Positions 54,258-64,000 of a stretch of 64,000 nucleotides of DNA are shown here, piece by piece; positions within the stretch are counted from its first letter, which is position 1; each line of letters begins with the position of its first letter. The position numbers and the translations under genes were made by a program. The DNA comes from Acanthosepion pharaonis. Lineage: Eukaryota; Mollusca; Cephalopoda; Sepiida; Sepiidae. The stretch spans positions 4,511,001 to 4,575,000 of the forward strand of contig CAHIKZ030005407.1 in assembly GCA_903632075.3 (NCBI GenBank), in the 5' to 3' direction. The notes beneath the pieces are model-generated. The model saw only the letters and a list, made by a program, of their open reading frames with translations, was not told the origin of the DNA and made no database searches.

Positions 54258-54297
<40 letters not shown>

Positions 54298-54298
54298 A
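54001..54298. repeat. (CTAT)n with an ~86-bp duplication
   Basis: (CTAT)n tracts at 54010-54037, 54094-54145, 54186-54231 and 54260-54296. The phrase 'cccaatcacttcaaattcaa' with 'att-ttcattatc' occurs at 54145 and again at 54231, so one block was duplicated. Confidence 0.9.
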
Positions 54299-54316
54299 GA
54301 CTTATCTATCTTAATC

Positions 54317-54830
54317 TAGTGCTGTGCAACAGTAAGTGAACCCCTAAGATAATATTTTCAAAAAATTGTCTCTTTTTTTTCCAGATGATCGACACATATA
54401 TATAATATATTCATTAAGAAACACCTATTTTAAATCAATTAAAATCACTTTAATTCTTTTTATCAAGCTGGAATAAAAATATTAATTAAAAATTAAGATG
54501 TGCAAAAGTAAGTGATCCCTTACATTTTATATTTGTTTACTGCTTCTTTGAGGTTACAATGTCAACCAGTCTTTTTCTATAATTTTTAAGAAGTTTCTCG
54601 CAGTAATTAATTGCTGATTTCTGACTATTCTTGTCGGAAAAACTTCCACAATTGATCGATATTACCTGGGTTTTTTGCATGCACTGTCTTTTTTAAACTT
54701 GAATCACAGATTTCTAATTGGATCAGGACTTTGATTATGCCATTCCAAGATTTGAAATTCCTTTTTTACGAACCTATTCTTTTGTGGATTTGCTTTGATG
54801 CTTCAGATGATTGTCCTGTTACAATCTTAC
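54317..54830 (-). mobile_element. Tc1-like element fragment with IR/DR-type end
   Basis: The end 'agtgctgtgcaacagtaagt' with 'gaaccc' lies at 54318-54343; a second copy of the binding-site-like motif 'gtgcaaaagtaagtgatccc' sits at 54500-54519, 176 bases inside. On the minus strand the transposase C-terminus reads 'KNRFVKKEFQILEWHNQSPD', 'PIRNL' and 'NPGNIDQLWKFFRQE'-like phrases in another frame, matching the SPDLNPIENLW region. Frameshifted and truncated; the other end was not found. It is distinct from the copy at 61481. Confidence 0.7.
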
Positions 54831-54839
54831 AATTTTATT

Positions 54840-55617
54840 TTATTTATTTATTTATTTTTTTTTATCGTTATATAACAGTTATAGCTATTTTTTTCGTCCG
54901 ATTTTTTGGTTTGATTTTTTAGTCGAACTAATATTTTGGTCATAATGGTTTGCTACTTTGTTTATTATTTGCTTTATTTATTTGGGTTCGTTGTTTAAAA
55001 TAATAATAAAATAAAAATAAATACTACGTTACTTAAAAATCGAAAACCGGAAAGAGAAAATATAGAAGTAAAATAAATTGACCTAAATTCATCCAAGTAA
55101 ATTAATAAACTAACCAATCCCGATAAAGTTACCGTTAGAAAAAACAAATAAAGATAATCAACCCATTTGAGCACTTTACTGAACAGATAGGTGCTTTATT
55201 TTCGGTCTTTTTTTCTATTGCTGTTCTTGTTTGAGATTTTATCTGGATTAAGGGCATTTAGGCCTATTGTCAAATTGGTTTGCTTTTGTTTAATATATAT
55301 ATGTTGTAGCATACCTACAGACGATAATGGCTATGCTCCCATTCACATAAATACAGTAGTAAATATTGTATGTTGGTCTGCAGGTAGTGATTCATTGGGA
55401 AATTCACTTGACTCACTTCTAGCAGTTTCCTACTTCTTGTACGCGCCGCTGACAAATGTTATATGTGTTGTTCTTGGCCTAAGTATTATCATTCGTTACT
55501 AACCTTCGTGTGATTATTCTATTCAGTAACCTTCTCTAGGTTTCGTTTATTAGATATTAAATTACATCACTTAGTATCATTCACAATTTACCTTGACTTT
55601 CAGTTAGGTTTAACAGT

Positions 55618-55620
<3 letters not shown>
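54840..55620. other. No supported gene
   Basis: AT-rich. The frame 55191-55502 (103 codons) is hydrophobic with a signal-peptide-like start, but I recognise no family and see no splice or codon signal, so I leave it out as a gene. Confidence 0.4.
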
Positions 55621-55621
<1 letters not shown>

Positions 55622-55692
<71 letters not shown>

Positions 55693-56260
55693 TAAATAAA
55701 ATTAACTATATATTATATTATATTTATACTCTCTCATAAAACTTAGCTTACGGACACATTATGTTGAAATACACTTTTCTGGTGAGAGTGGAATTTTAGC
55801 TAAAGCACCAATGTGTTTATTAGTAAGCATCTCTAATGGTCTTCCTCAACTTGTCAGTTACTATATTGACTCAATATTCTACCTAAATAGTATAAAATTA
55901 TTGATTTTCAAAATCAGTAATTTTCTATTTCAGAAATTTCTACTTTAAAAATGGGTAAACGCTGAAAGTAGATTTTGCCAATAACTTTTAATTTCGATCA
56001 TCAAAACAGGCTAAATTATTAGATATTGAAGTATTGATTCTGGTATTGCAATATCAATAGCTTATGATGTAATAAAATATTTCTGTCTGCATATATATAT
56101 ATATATATTATATATATATGGTTAAGAGTGTATCATTATATAATAGGATTATTTTAATATTTAAAAAAAAAATTATTGTTTATAATTCATTGGAAACCAG
56201 TAAATATTTTTAGTTTATCTCCTTTTGTTAATTTCTCTTCATCTCTGTATCTTAGTATAT
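55622..56260. repeat. (TA)n tract and AT-rich flank
   Basis: Perfect (TA)n at 55622-55687, and a shorter one at 56092-56118. The rest is AT-rich and unrecognised. Confidence 0.8.
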
Positions 56261-56261
56261 C

Positions 56262-56287
56262 CATATCTATCTATCTATCTATCTATA

Positions 56288-56323
<36 letters not shown>

Positions 56324-56382
56324 AGCATGATCATTATCTATCTATGTATCAGCATGTTCATTATCTATCTGTCGGCATATAC

Positions 56383-56443
<61 letters not shown>

Positions 56444-56612
56444 TAGTATGTCCATTATCTGTCTATCTATGAACATAATCTTTATCTATATATCAACATG
56501 TTCATTATATATCTGTCACCATGTTCATAATCTATCTATGTCTATGTTCATTATCTATCTATCTATCTATCTATCTATCCATCTATCTATCTATCTATCT
56601 ATGAGTATGTTC
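56262..56612. repeat. (CTAT)n minisatellite with 'atgttcattatctatct' spacers
   Basis: (CTAT)n runs (56262-56322, 56387-56442, 56547-56602) alternate with a short core such as 'cagcatgttcattatctatc' or 'gcatatacattatctatcta', which repeats about nine times. Frames over it are artefacts. Confidence 0.9.
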
Positions 56613-56639
56613 ATTACACTGGCCTGCAATGTTTTCAAG

Positions 56640-56939
56640 GTCGAATATATAATAGCTGATTTCAAGGCAGTTTTTTTATGCTGATCTTGGAAGAAGATCG
56701 CAAGTACTTTGGAAATTAAAATAAAAAAGAAATTTAAACAGCTATAGCACATTTCTCTCATCCTTTAACATCAATACACGGAAGATTATTCGTGAGTATG
56801 AACGGATTTTGTTAAAAATTAGCAGACGTAATGTCAGTAAATTATTCAATCAGACACGTCTAAAAGAGAATTTGCTGCCTAAACACAGACGCACATACAC
56901 ACATACAAACACGCACACACACACACACACACATATATT
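56640..56939. other. No gene; (CA)n at 56910-56932
   Basis: Nothing else recognised. Confidence 0.45.
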
Positions 56940-57427
56940 TACAAGAGCCATGGAGGTAGAGGGTAGAGGCCATTTGTGTGTATAGGAGTGGAAGATAATG
57001 GTTAACCCTAGCCTTGAACAGGTTAAGATTGTAATGATCAGGTAAAGATCCAGTTGGGAGCGGTTCACAGGATGAAGCTGCTCAATTGGAACTTAAGTCA
57101 CGCTGTTGGAATACGGAGGGAATGTGGTTGGTTTATTACTATTTAAGTGGCATGGCATGTTCTTGCGCAGAAGGTTTGTCTCGGTGGGACCAGGGAATGT
57201 AGTTCGTCCGGAGCACTTTCCGTGGAAGTAGTAGTAGAGCAGCGAGAGGCTAGCCCCATCCCACCTGTGGGAGAGAGGTTGAAGAATGGAGAATAATTTG
57301 TCACCCACAAGGGCTCGGAGACACTTTTTAAGCTATCAAGGCTGGAGAGTGAAGTCTGTGTAGTTGCCGTCCAAATATGACAAAGTACTCTTCTTTCTTC
57401 TAGACAGGTGGTCAACCACAGCAAGAA
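56940..57427 (-). pseudogene. 3' end of a Jockey/CR1-type LINE
   Basis: Minus frames 57093-57308 and 57143-57424 carry 'ILQPLSHRWDGASLSLLYYY', 'FHGKCSGR', 'TATTQTSLSSLDSLKSVSEP' and 'LHSLVPPRQTFCARTCHAT'. The 3' flank on the plus strand begins 'acaagagccatggaggtaga'. Frameshifts break it. A 40-base SINE fragment ('cctgctatttaacccatagt') follows at 57437-57476. Confidence 0.75.
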
Positions 57428-57527
57428 AGTTCAGTCGACCCTGCTATTTAACCCATAGTTAAGGGAGATGCATTAACCTTCAGTAATTTATTGGCCAACA
57501 TATTCTCTTAGGGGTTAAAGATCTTTG

Positions 57528-57528
<1 letters not shown>

Positions 57529-57568
<40 letters not shown>
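57529..57568. repeat. (TA)n tract at the Helitron 5' end
   Basis: Perfect (TA)n before the 'taaaaggcaggatgtgtg' head of the Helitron; a second (TA)n and (TG)n tract lies directly after its 3' end (58317-58395). The Helitron probably inserted in a (TA)n array. Confidence 0.9.
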
Positions 57569-57572
<4 letters not shown>

Positions 57573-58316
57573 GCAGGATGTGTGTGTGTGTAACGAATGC
57601 ACGGCCGCAATTTTCGACAGATTTGTACCAAAATTTGTATGCACATGCTCCAAGTTAGCGGGAAGCCCAAGACCGACTTTGCACTTCCCAACTCCCATCG
57701 ATAGTGGAAATAATACATTTTTTCATGCTTCTACGGCAATTTTCATCTAGTTTGCGGCCATCTTCTACTGTCCAGAGTGAGAGCCTATAGCTGGCTGCCA
57801 CGAATAGGCAGGAAGATTCTATTGGCCAGCGTGAGAGCCAACAGCTGACTGACACGAATGTTAACTAGCATGCTAGCATGCAAAAAAATCGATAGCTGCA
57901 TTCGTCACAAAATTTAAATCTGCATGCCACTTTACTCCAATTGGCTCATTCGCTTGCTTAAACTCAACGTTGATTCTGATTCCTCAGAACTGGGTTGGAT
58001 GTGAAAAAGTATCTGTTGTTAACATTCTTTTTTCATTCGGTTTTTCCAGTTACGAGTCCTTTTTTAAAGCTGATCGTTTTGTGTTCATTTTGTTTAGTTC
58101 TTTTTTCGTAAGAGATTTAATGTTTAGTATTGAGCTTAGAAAAAATTCGCAGTGTGAGATATGCAAGAAGTAAGGCATGTAGCAACATCAGCACGGAAAA
58201 GGGCACTTCTTTAAAGGCAAGGAAGGGCAAAAATATTTTAAGTCAAGTGATAGCGATTGTTGTATGAGTCGTACGATTTTTTAATCAAGCACGAGCAACG
58301 CCGGGCCATGCTGCTA
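57565..58316 (+). mobile_element. Helitron, family H2
   Basis: Plus-strand copy of the family at 31529-32297: 'aaaaggcaggatgtgtgtgt', 'aacgaatgcacggccgcaat', 'gctagcatgctagcatgca', ending 'gcaacgccgggccatgctgc' plus 'tag' with T following (58317). The exact 5' TC is masked by the (TA)n tract. No coding sequence; the frames 57655-57855 and 57970-58173 are chance. Confidence 0.8.

Positions 58317-58396
<80 letters not shown>
58317..58396. repeat. (TA)n then (TG)n microsatellite
   Basis: (TA)n at 58317-58352 and (TG)n at 58353-58395, immediately after the Helitron's CTAG end. Confidence 0.95.
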
Positions 58397-58397
<1 letters not shown>

Positions 58398-58417
58398 CAC
58401 AAAAATAGGTTTTTATT

Positions 58418-58830
58418 AAATGTATTAATTTCATTCAGTATGCCTCTTAATTCCTTGGGGAACATAGGGCCGCAGCAACACCTTCCAACGGATGCAGTTC
58501 AGGGCAATCCTCTTCCGCTCGGCCCATGTCGTGCCGGCAGCATTCCCGGTGGATATTTACCAGCACGCGTCACACGCTCCCTTTTGGAGGACTTTTCCTT
58601 GGCCATGTCGTTGTTTGAAGATATCGTTGAGGTTTCTGTAACAAGCTAGTTTTTAAATGAGTAGGCTGTTAGCCTACAGCACAAACCCCGACCTGGAGGA
58701 CCTGTTGAGCTTAGTTGGACTTGCTAAGGGCCGAAGCCCTCGCCCACATAGCTCTGGGGCCGTTGAAGCACGCAAGACGTCCTACCACGTCAAGGCGACA
58801 CACCGTCAGGACGGATCAAATGCATTTGTC
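58418..58830 (-). repeat. GC-richer segment, possible LINE 3' end
   Basis: A minus-strand frame reads 'GTTWAERKRIALNCIRWKVL' with 'LRPYVPQGIKRHTE', which looks like the C-terminal end of a LINE-type ORF, and 58660-58815 is GC-rich ('accccgacctggaggacctg'). I cannot name the family. It stands out by base composition from its AT-rich neighbours. Confidence 0.35.
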
Positions 58831-59500
58831 TTATAGAACTCAGTTCATATAAAACTTTGATCAGAGACATGCCACATTTATTAAGAGAGAAAGTGCCTTA
58901 TTTAGATGGAAAGTTCTTGGAGAGCCACTATCGAATCATGTATATCTGTGCCCTGGATTAAAAAAAAAACTCTCCTTTCCTAAAAGATATAGTCTCTTTC
59001 CAGGCTAACATATATGACCAAAAATAAATAAAAAATAAATAAATATAAAAAAATAAAATAAAAGTTTAAATCAAACCTATTATAGAAAATAAACGCATAA
59101 TTTATCAAATTAGAATAAAATAATAAGTAATGACTACATTAAACAATTAAAATGTAAGTTCAACAACAACAACAATAACAACATTTACTCGTATTTATTA
59201 GACATTAAATTACATCATTGAGCATCCTCCATAATTTACCATCGTGTGCCTGAAGAATATAACCAAACGATTTATAATCGACCATCATTATCAAGAACTA
59301 ATGTGGTGTCTGATTCTACCTACCACACAGACACAACATTGGTTCTTGATGATGACTGCAAAAGTCGAAAGTACTTGAACAAAAATTACAAAATATGAAC
59401 TTCAGACAGTTTATCCACAACTTCGAGTACAATACACAACACATTATTCATATGTTGGAAAAATGTAAAAAAAATTAAACAGATAAACCATATTTATGTC
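58831..59500. other. No gene; hammerhead-like motif at 59346
   Basis: AT-rich unique-looking sequence. TTGATGA-T-GACT-loop-AGTC-GAAA-GTAC lies at 59346-59374. The segment 'tcattatcaagaactaatgt' (59284-59303) pairs imperfectly with 'acattggttcttgatgatga' (59337-59356). Confidence 0.45.
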
Positions 59501-59501
59501 T

Positions 59502-60051
<550 letters not shown>

Positions 60052-60058
<7 letters not shown>

Positions 60059-60640
60059 CGAAGAAGTAATTATACAAAGAATTAATTAGCAATATTAATG
60101 TGATTAATGGCGAAATCACTTCGCTAACAAAACTCAATGAGAAATTAACTTACTATCATTTCCTTGAATAACGCGATCCTTATATTTGAATTGTTGACAG
60201 ATGGAATTAATGATTCTGGGTCGAGTACTTTCGACAATTTCAAATTGTCATCTTCAGGGCGTAATATTTCCATTTACTGGTGAACATCATGACGAAATAA
60301 ATGCAGTGCAAATGCTATTTAGTGACAGTTATATTATTTTGGAACGTGCGATGCCGCAACGCTAGAGTCCTTGTTTACATGATTCAAGTGAGAATTTTAT
60401 TTGAATTAAATAATGTGATAAATCCACAATTTTTTTGTTGTATGTTTTTAAGTTAAAGTGACATAGACTAAAGTACAGTTCAATTAATAGAGTAAAATAT
60501 TTTAGTAGTTTTTTTTTCACAGAATTTTAGATTCTGAATGTAGTGCGGATCTAATTTTTCGTAAATATATTAAATTTTGCAGTATATATATATATTTTAT
60601 AATAAAGAAGTAATTATACACAGAATTAGTTAGCAATAAC
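60052..60640. repeat. Direct repeats ~544 bp apart around a hammerhead-like motif
   Basis: 'gaagaagtaattatacaaag' with 'aattaattagcaata' (60060-60094) recurs as 'taaagaagtaattatacaca' with 'gaattagttagcaata' (60604-60638). Each follows a TA-rich stretch. Between them lies the hammerhead-like core at 60223-60257 (minus). This resembles the terminal repeat arrangement of Penelope-like elements or retrozymes, but no coding part is seen. Confidence 0.55.
60223..60257 (-). ncRNA. Hammerhead-like core with perfect 7-bp stem II
   Basis: On the minus strand: CTGAAGA (60251-60257), one extra T (60250), GACAATT-TGA-AATTGTC (60233-60249, 7 bp), GAAA (60229-60232), palindromic GTAC (60225-60228) and TC (60223-60224). 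The order and core match a hammerhead with a short palindromic stem III as in dimer-type ribozymes, but the extra T between A9 and stem II is non-canonical, and stem I is weak. Confidence 0.4.
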
Positions 60641-61108
60641 ATATATTTTTGTCGATAAAATAGCACATCAATAGAATTATTGCATCTATTACAAAAATAT
60701 ATACAGGTCTAAATGCCAAATGAAATTATTAGTTCAATTACTAAAGTAAAATTCATGGGGAACACAGAAAATTTTAACAACATGCTTATTCTTGTATCCA
60801 AAGTCATGGAGAATGTCTTAAAAGCAGGCTTTTACAATAACGTTGGAAAAAGTTTAAAAATACATTTACAATTGCAGTTTGCTTATTTATTGTAGTGAAG
60901 GGAAATTATTTAATATTTAAAGTGCACTTTAGTATTATATATATATATTACACTATATTATTGAACTATATACTTAGTTCATGACATAAAAACTGAATAC
61001 ACTTGTAAAAATAGAATACGTGGATTTAACACATCACAAGAAATATTTAAATAAAATTCTCACTTAAAAAATTTTGAAAAACTTAGCGTTGCGTCTTTGC
61101 GTTCCGAT
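60338..61108. repeat. ~100-bp inverted repeats 570 bp apart
   Basis: Left (60338-60433) 'ggaacgtgcgatgccgcaac' ... 'aagtgagaattttatttgaa' ... 'ataaatccac'; right (61014-61108) is the reverse complement: 'gtggatttaacacatcac' ... 'aataaaattctcactt' ... 'gcgttgcgtctttgcgttcc'. Several small gaps. The interior includes the second direct repeat and an AT-rich frame (60713-60895) without family. Confidence 0.7.
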
Positions 61109-61109
61109 A

Positions 61110-61417
61110 TCTTACAACCGTCAATAATAGCAGATATTCAAAAACATCTTTCGGTCGACATACAGGTATATCGTCTCAAGTTTTTGATTTTATAAGGAAA
61201 AAAAAAAACATGCCTGATGATGGATGGAAGACTGTCCGTAAGTACTAGCATTTTAACATCAAATAAACTGAAAAAACTACAGACAACAAGTTTTTCTTCA
61301 AGGATCAAAACTCGCACTATGGATGAACAGGATTTTAATGCACATATTATGTTTTCTAGCGATGGATGTCGCCAATAATCGCATTGATACTTCTGATTAA
61401 TTCTATGTGTGATTATT

Positions 61418-61420
<3 letters not shown>
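61110..61420. other. No recognised feature
   Basis: Unique-looking AT-rich sequence. Confidence 0.4.

Positions 61421-61477
<57 letters not shown>
61421..61477. repeat. (TA)n tract at the Tc1 left end
   Basis: Perfect (TA)n; 'catg' separates it from the Tc1 terminal repeat. A short (TA)n follows the other end at 63056-63066. Confidence 0.95.
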
Positions 61478-61479
<2 letters not shown>

Positions 61480-61480
61480 G

Positions 61481-63055
61481 CAGTGGGGAAATAAATATTC
61501 GTACACCTGAAAAATTGTATTTTTATAAATGTAAAAGCCTTAACTAAAACAAATTTTGATACATTTTATGTGTAAAGATACATTTTATTAAAAAAATAGT
61601 AGTAAACTTAATTAATTCTTATTCTAACAGAAATTAATGCATTTTTTTCATTTTAACTGATGAAAAAAGTATTCGTACAAAACAGAAAAAGCATATTAAA
61701 TTAATTTAATACTTTGTGGAATATCCTTTATTGAGTTCAACAGGTAACAGTCTATTCCTGTACGTCTCAACTAATGATTTGCACACATTGAGTGGTATTT
61801 TGTCCCATTCTTCTTGGCATATTGTCTTCAAATTCTTGATATTTGTTGGTGCTCTTTTCCCAATTTGAATTTTCAAATATCGCCATAAATTCTCGATTGG
61901 GTTCAAGTCTGGGTACTGACTTGGCCATTGCAAGACATCAATGTTACTTTCAGCTAACCATTTCCTTGTGGATCTAGCGGTATGCTTAGGATCATTATCC
62001 AGTTGGAAAACCCAATCAGGAGGTAGCCGAAGTCTCTCAACAGAACGCATGAAATTGTCTTGCAGGATTTTCTGGTAGCTTTCGGGATTCATCTTGCTAT
62101 CTATTATTGATATTCTGCCAACACCTTTTGCAGAAAAACAGCCCCAGATCATGATACTGTCACCACCAAACTTTACAGTTGGCAACGTGTTCTTTGGTAA
62201 GTAGACTTCACCGTCCTTCCTCCACATATGATTCGATAATTATGACCAAAAAATTCTATTTTAGTTTCATCTGTCCATAGTACTTTTTCTCAAAACGAAT
62301 ATTCTTTATCCTTATGCTCTCTAACGAATTTTAGCCTAGCATCTCTGTGTCGTTTCAAGAGGAGTGGAGTCTTCCTTGGGATGCGTGATTTCAAACTGTT
62401 TTTGTGTAGTTCATTACTTATTGTACGCTTGGTTACTTTAATCCCTAATGCACGCAGATGTTCCTGCAGCTCTTCTCGGGTCACCTGTAGATTTTGTTGG
62501 ATCTGGTGTCACAATATCCTTGCTGATCTTAGAGAAATCTTCCTCGGAGCACCTGTTCGTCTTTGGTTTTCGACGCTGTTCTGAGTTTTAAACCTTGCAA
62601 TGAAGGAAGCAATTGTAGTAAAAGGAATATTCAGGTTGTTAGAAATCATTCTGTAACTGTTCCCATCTTTCCAAGGAGACAAAATGTGTCGTATTTGTGA
62701 AATAGTCAATTCTTTAGCTTTAGGCATTATTAGAACTAGAAATTGCAGAATGCTTTGATAATGGCTAATAGCGTTAACTATAATTACTGATAACATTACT
62801 GGAACATTCTAGAATATACTTTTTTCATAATTAATTGATTATTTTATTCTAATAATTGATTTGTACGAATACTTTTTTCACCAGTTAGAATTAAAAAAAG
62901 CATTAATTTCTGTTAGAATAAGAATTAAGTTTATAATTAATTTTTAATAGTATGTGTCTTTATACATAAAATGTGCCGAGATTTGTTTAATTTAAGGCTT
63001 TTACACTTATAAAAATACAATTTTTCAAGTGTACGAATATTTATTTCCCCCACAG
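61481..63055 (-). mobile_element. Tc1-like transposon, ~1.57 kb, IR/DR termini
   Basis: Left end 'cagtggggaaataaatattc' with 'gtacacc'; the right end is its inverse (...'gtacgaatatttatttcccc'). Each ~200-bp terminal repeat holds two copies of the 'tattcgtaca' motif: outer at about 61496 and inner at about 61670, and inversely at about 62862 and 63031, the IR/DR layout known from Sleeping Beauty-type elements. Identity of the two terminal repeats is high but not perfect. The transposase is on the minus strand (separate entry). TA flanks are not exact on the left (TG). Confidence 0.85.
61706..62727 (-). pseudogene. Tc1-like transposase, three disruptions
   Basis: DNA-cutting and joining enzyme of the element, with an N-terminal paired-type HTH and a DDE catalytic domain. 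The start is the ATG at 62727 ('MPKAKELTISQIRHIL'); an upstream in-frame ATG (62796) lies in the terminal repeat and is less likely. HTH: 'ISNNLNIPFTTIASFIARFK'. Catalytic region: 'VLWTDETKIEFF' (first Asp), 'WVFQLDNDPKHTARS' (second Asp) and 'SQYPDLNPIENLWRYLK' (Glu), with 34 residues between second Asp and Glu (DD34E). Defects: in-frame TGA at 62509-62511, another before 'EKVLWTDETK' (about 62290), and a one-base frameshift near 62230. Recently decayed. Confidence 0.85.
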
Positions 63056-63069
63056 TATATATATATAAA

Positions 63070-63690
63070 GAAATGGACAAAGTCCGACAATTTATTTATT
63101 AAAGACATTTTTATGTTTAACGTTCTTTTTATAGATACAAGTATTTAAGCAAATGCTCTGTTTATAATAAACAGTATTAAATAACATTTACAATTTGAAT
63201 GTCCGAGAAATTTCATAGAAAATATTCATCTTTGACAGGATTACGAACTTGCGTCCTATACGGAACCGTCATTTACGCTGACGTGCCATTGACCGCTCGG
63301 GTTTAAAGGATCGTTCGGTTGGCAAGGTTGAATTTACTGCTTATAAACTTCAATCTTCCATGAGTCTCGTACATTCATAACTGCTCATGGCGTATCAAAT
63401 GTAAACAAATGACGTCATATATTAAGAAATGGACAAAGTCCGACAATTTATTTATTAAAACATTTTATGTTTAACGTTCTTTTTATAGATTTTTTAAGTA
63501 AATGCTCTGTTTATAATAAACAGTATTAAATAACATTTACTGGCCTGAATAGAAAATTTTCATAGAAAATCCTGTCAAAAAATATTTTCTATGAAAATTT
63601 CTCGGACATTCAGGCCGGTAAATGTTATTAAATACTGTTTATATAAACAGATATATTACTTAAATTTGTATCTATAAAAAGAATATTAAA
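63070..63690. repeat. Repeat module in direct and inverted copies
   Basis: Module 'aagaaatggacaaagtccga' ... 'tgtttataataaacagtatt' ... 'cgagaaatttcatagaaaat' occurs at 63070-63232 (+), again at 63423-63580 (+), and partly inverted at 63581-63690. Copies 2 and 3 form a fold-back: 'ggcctgaatagaaaattttc' against 'gaaaatttctcggacattca' plus 'ggcc'. The spacer 63240-63360 ('tgccattgaccgctcgggtt') is different. No coding content. Confidence 0.7.
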
Positions 63691-63701
63691 TATTAAAAAT
63701 C

Positions 63702-63708
<7 letters not shown>

Positions 63709-63765
<57 letters not shown>
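63709..63765. repeat. (TA)n tract
   Basis: Nearly perfect (TA)n following the fold-back module. The remaining bases to 64000 hold nothing recognised. Confidence 0.95.
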
Positions 63766-63766
<1 letters not shown>

Positions 63767-64000
63767 TGTAACAATATAATTGTCCATGTAACATGTTTAA
63801 TATGAAAAAACTCCACTAAACTAATAGAGTTTCTTTTTTTCTAGTTTTTCAGATAAGACGTTTAGCCATCTTGATACCATTTGTTGTAAGAATCACTGAA
63901 AAACCCTTTGAGTTATTCAGCTAGAAATAGAAAAGGTTAAAATTGTTTAAGATCATTCAGGCCTTCAGTAATGATACCAACATTCATAATCTGGCTTCCA

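Noticed and set aside
55191..55502. 103-codon hydrophobic frame with signal-peptide-like start
   Set aside because: No recognisable family, AT-driven hydrophobic composition and no supporting splice or regulatory signal. It would need transcript evidence.

Overview
The window is a repeat-dominated stretch of an animal genome. I found no convincing host protein-coding gene, rRNA or tRNA gene. The mixture of features fits a mollusc, most likely an octopus-like cephalopod: very many (TA)n, (CA)n and (GATA)n tracts, tRNA-derived SINEs, LINEs with a restriction-like endonuclease (REL), a Penelope-like element, Helitrons with GC-rich 3' hairpins ending CTAG, and mariner/Tc1 elements. The organism call is inference from the repeat content; the element classes are read from protein motifs and termini. 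Nearly every recognisable coding fragment belongs to a decayed transposon.

Layout: 1-9 kb holds a SINE tail, a Jockey/CR1-type LINE tail, a long mosaic of REL-LINE fragments (1.39-5.67 kb), an RTE-like LINE end and a cluster of degenerate SINEs. 9-10.2 kb is a small tandem array split by a two-headed Helitron. 10.5-15.3 kb is a long polypurine tract with embedded GATA minisatellites. 16-22 kb carries REL-LINE fragments, a Penelope-like element with reverse transcriptase and GIY-YIG remnants, a hAT element inside a LINE, and RTE and Jockey/CR1-like tails. 22.7-28 kb is rich in (TA)n and holds a 643-bp fold-back, other perfect hairpins, a palindromic mariner MITE and several sequences resembling hammerhead-ribozyme cores. 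28.4-33.5 kb is a nested mariner broken by SINE and Helitron insertions; its 3' end was captured in a roughly 400-bp tandem array. 35.0-40.3 kb is one 45-bp satellite array. 41.2-44.8 kb carries further LINE and SINE pieces. 46-57 kb is microsatellites, a precise 43-bp tandem repeat, a second mariner and a Tc1 remnant. 57.5-58.3 kb is another Helitron, and 61.48-63.06 kb is the best-preserved DNA transposon, a Tc1-like element with IR/DR-type termini.

The genes do not work together as a pathway. What links them is the history of insertion: Helitrons in (TA)n, in a tandem array and in mariner; SINEs in LINEs; hAT in a LINE. The most interesting candidates are the hammerhead-like motifs near 24.0, 24.4, 25.9 and 60.2 kb, the two-headed Helitron family, the large fold-back at 22.87-23.51 kb, and the recurrent juxtaposition of two REL-LINE families. 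All coordinates for repeats are approximate to a few bases unless an exact register is stated.
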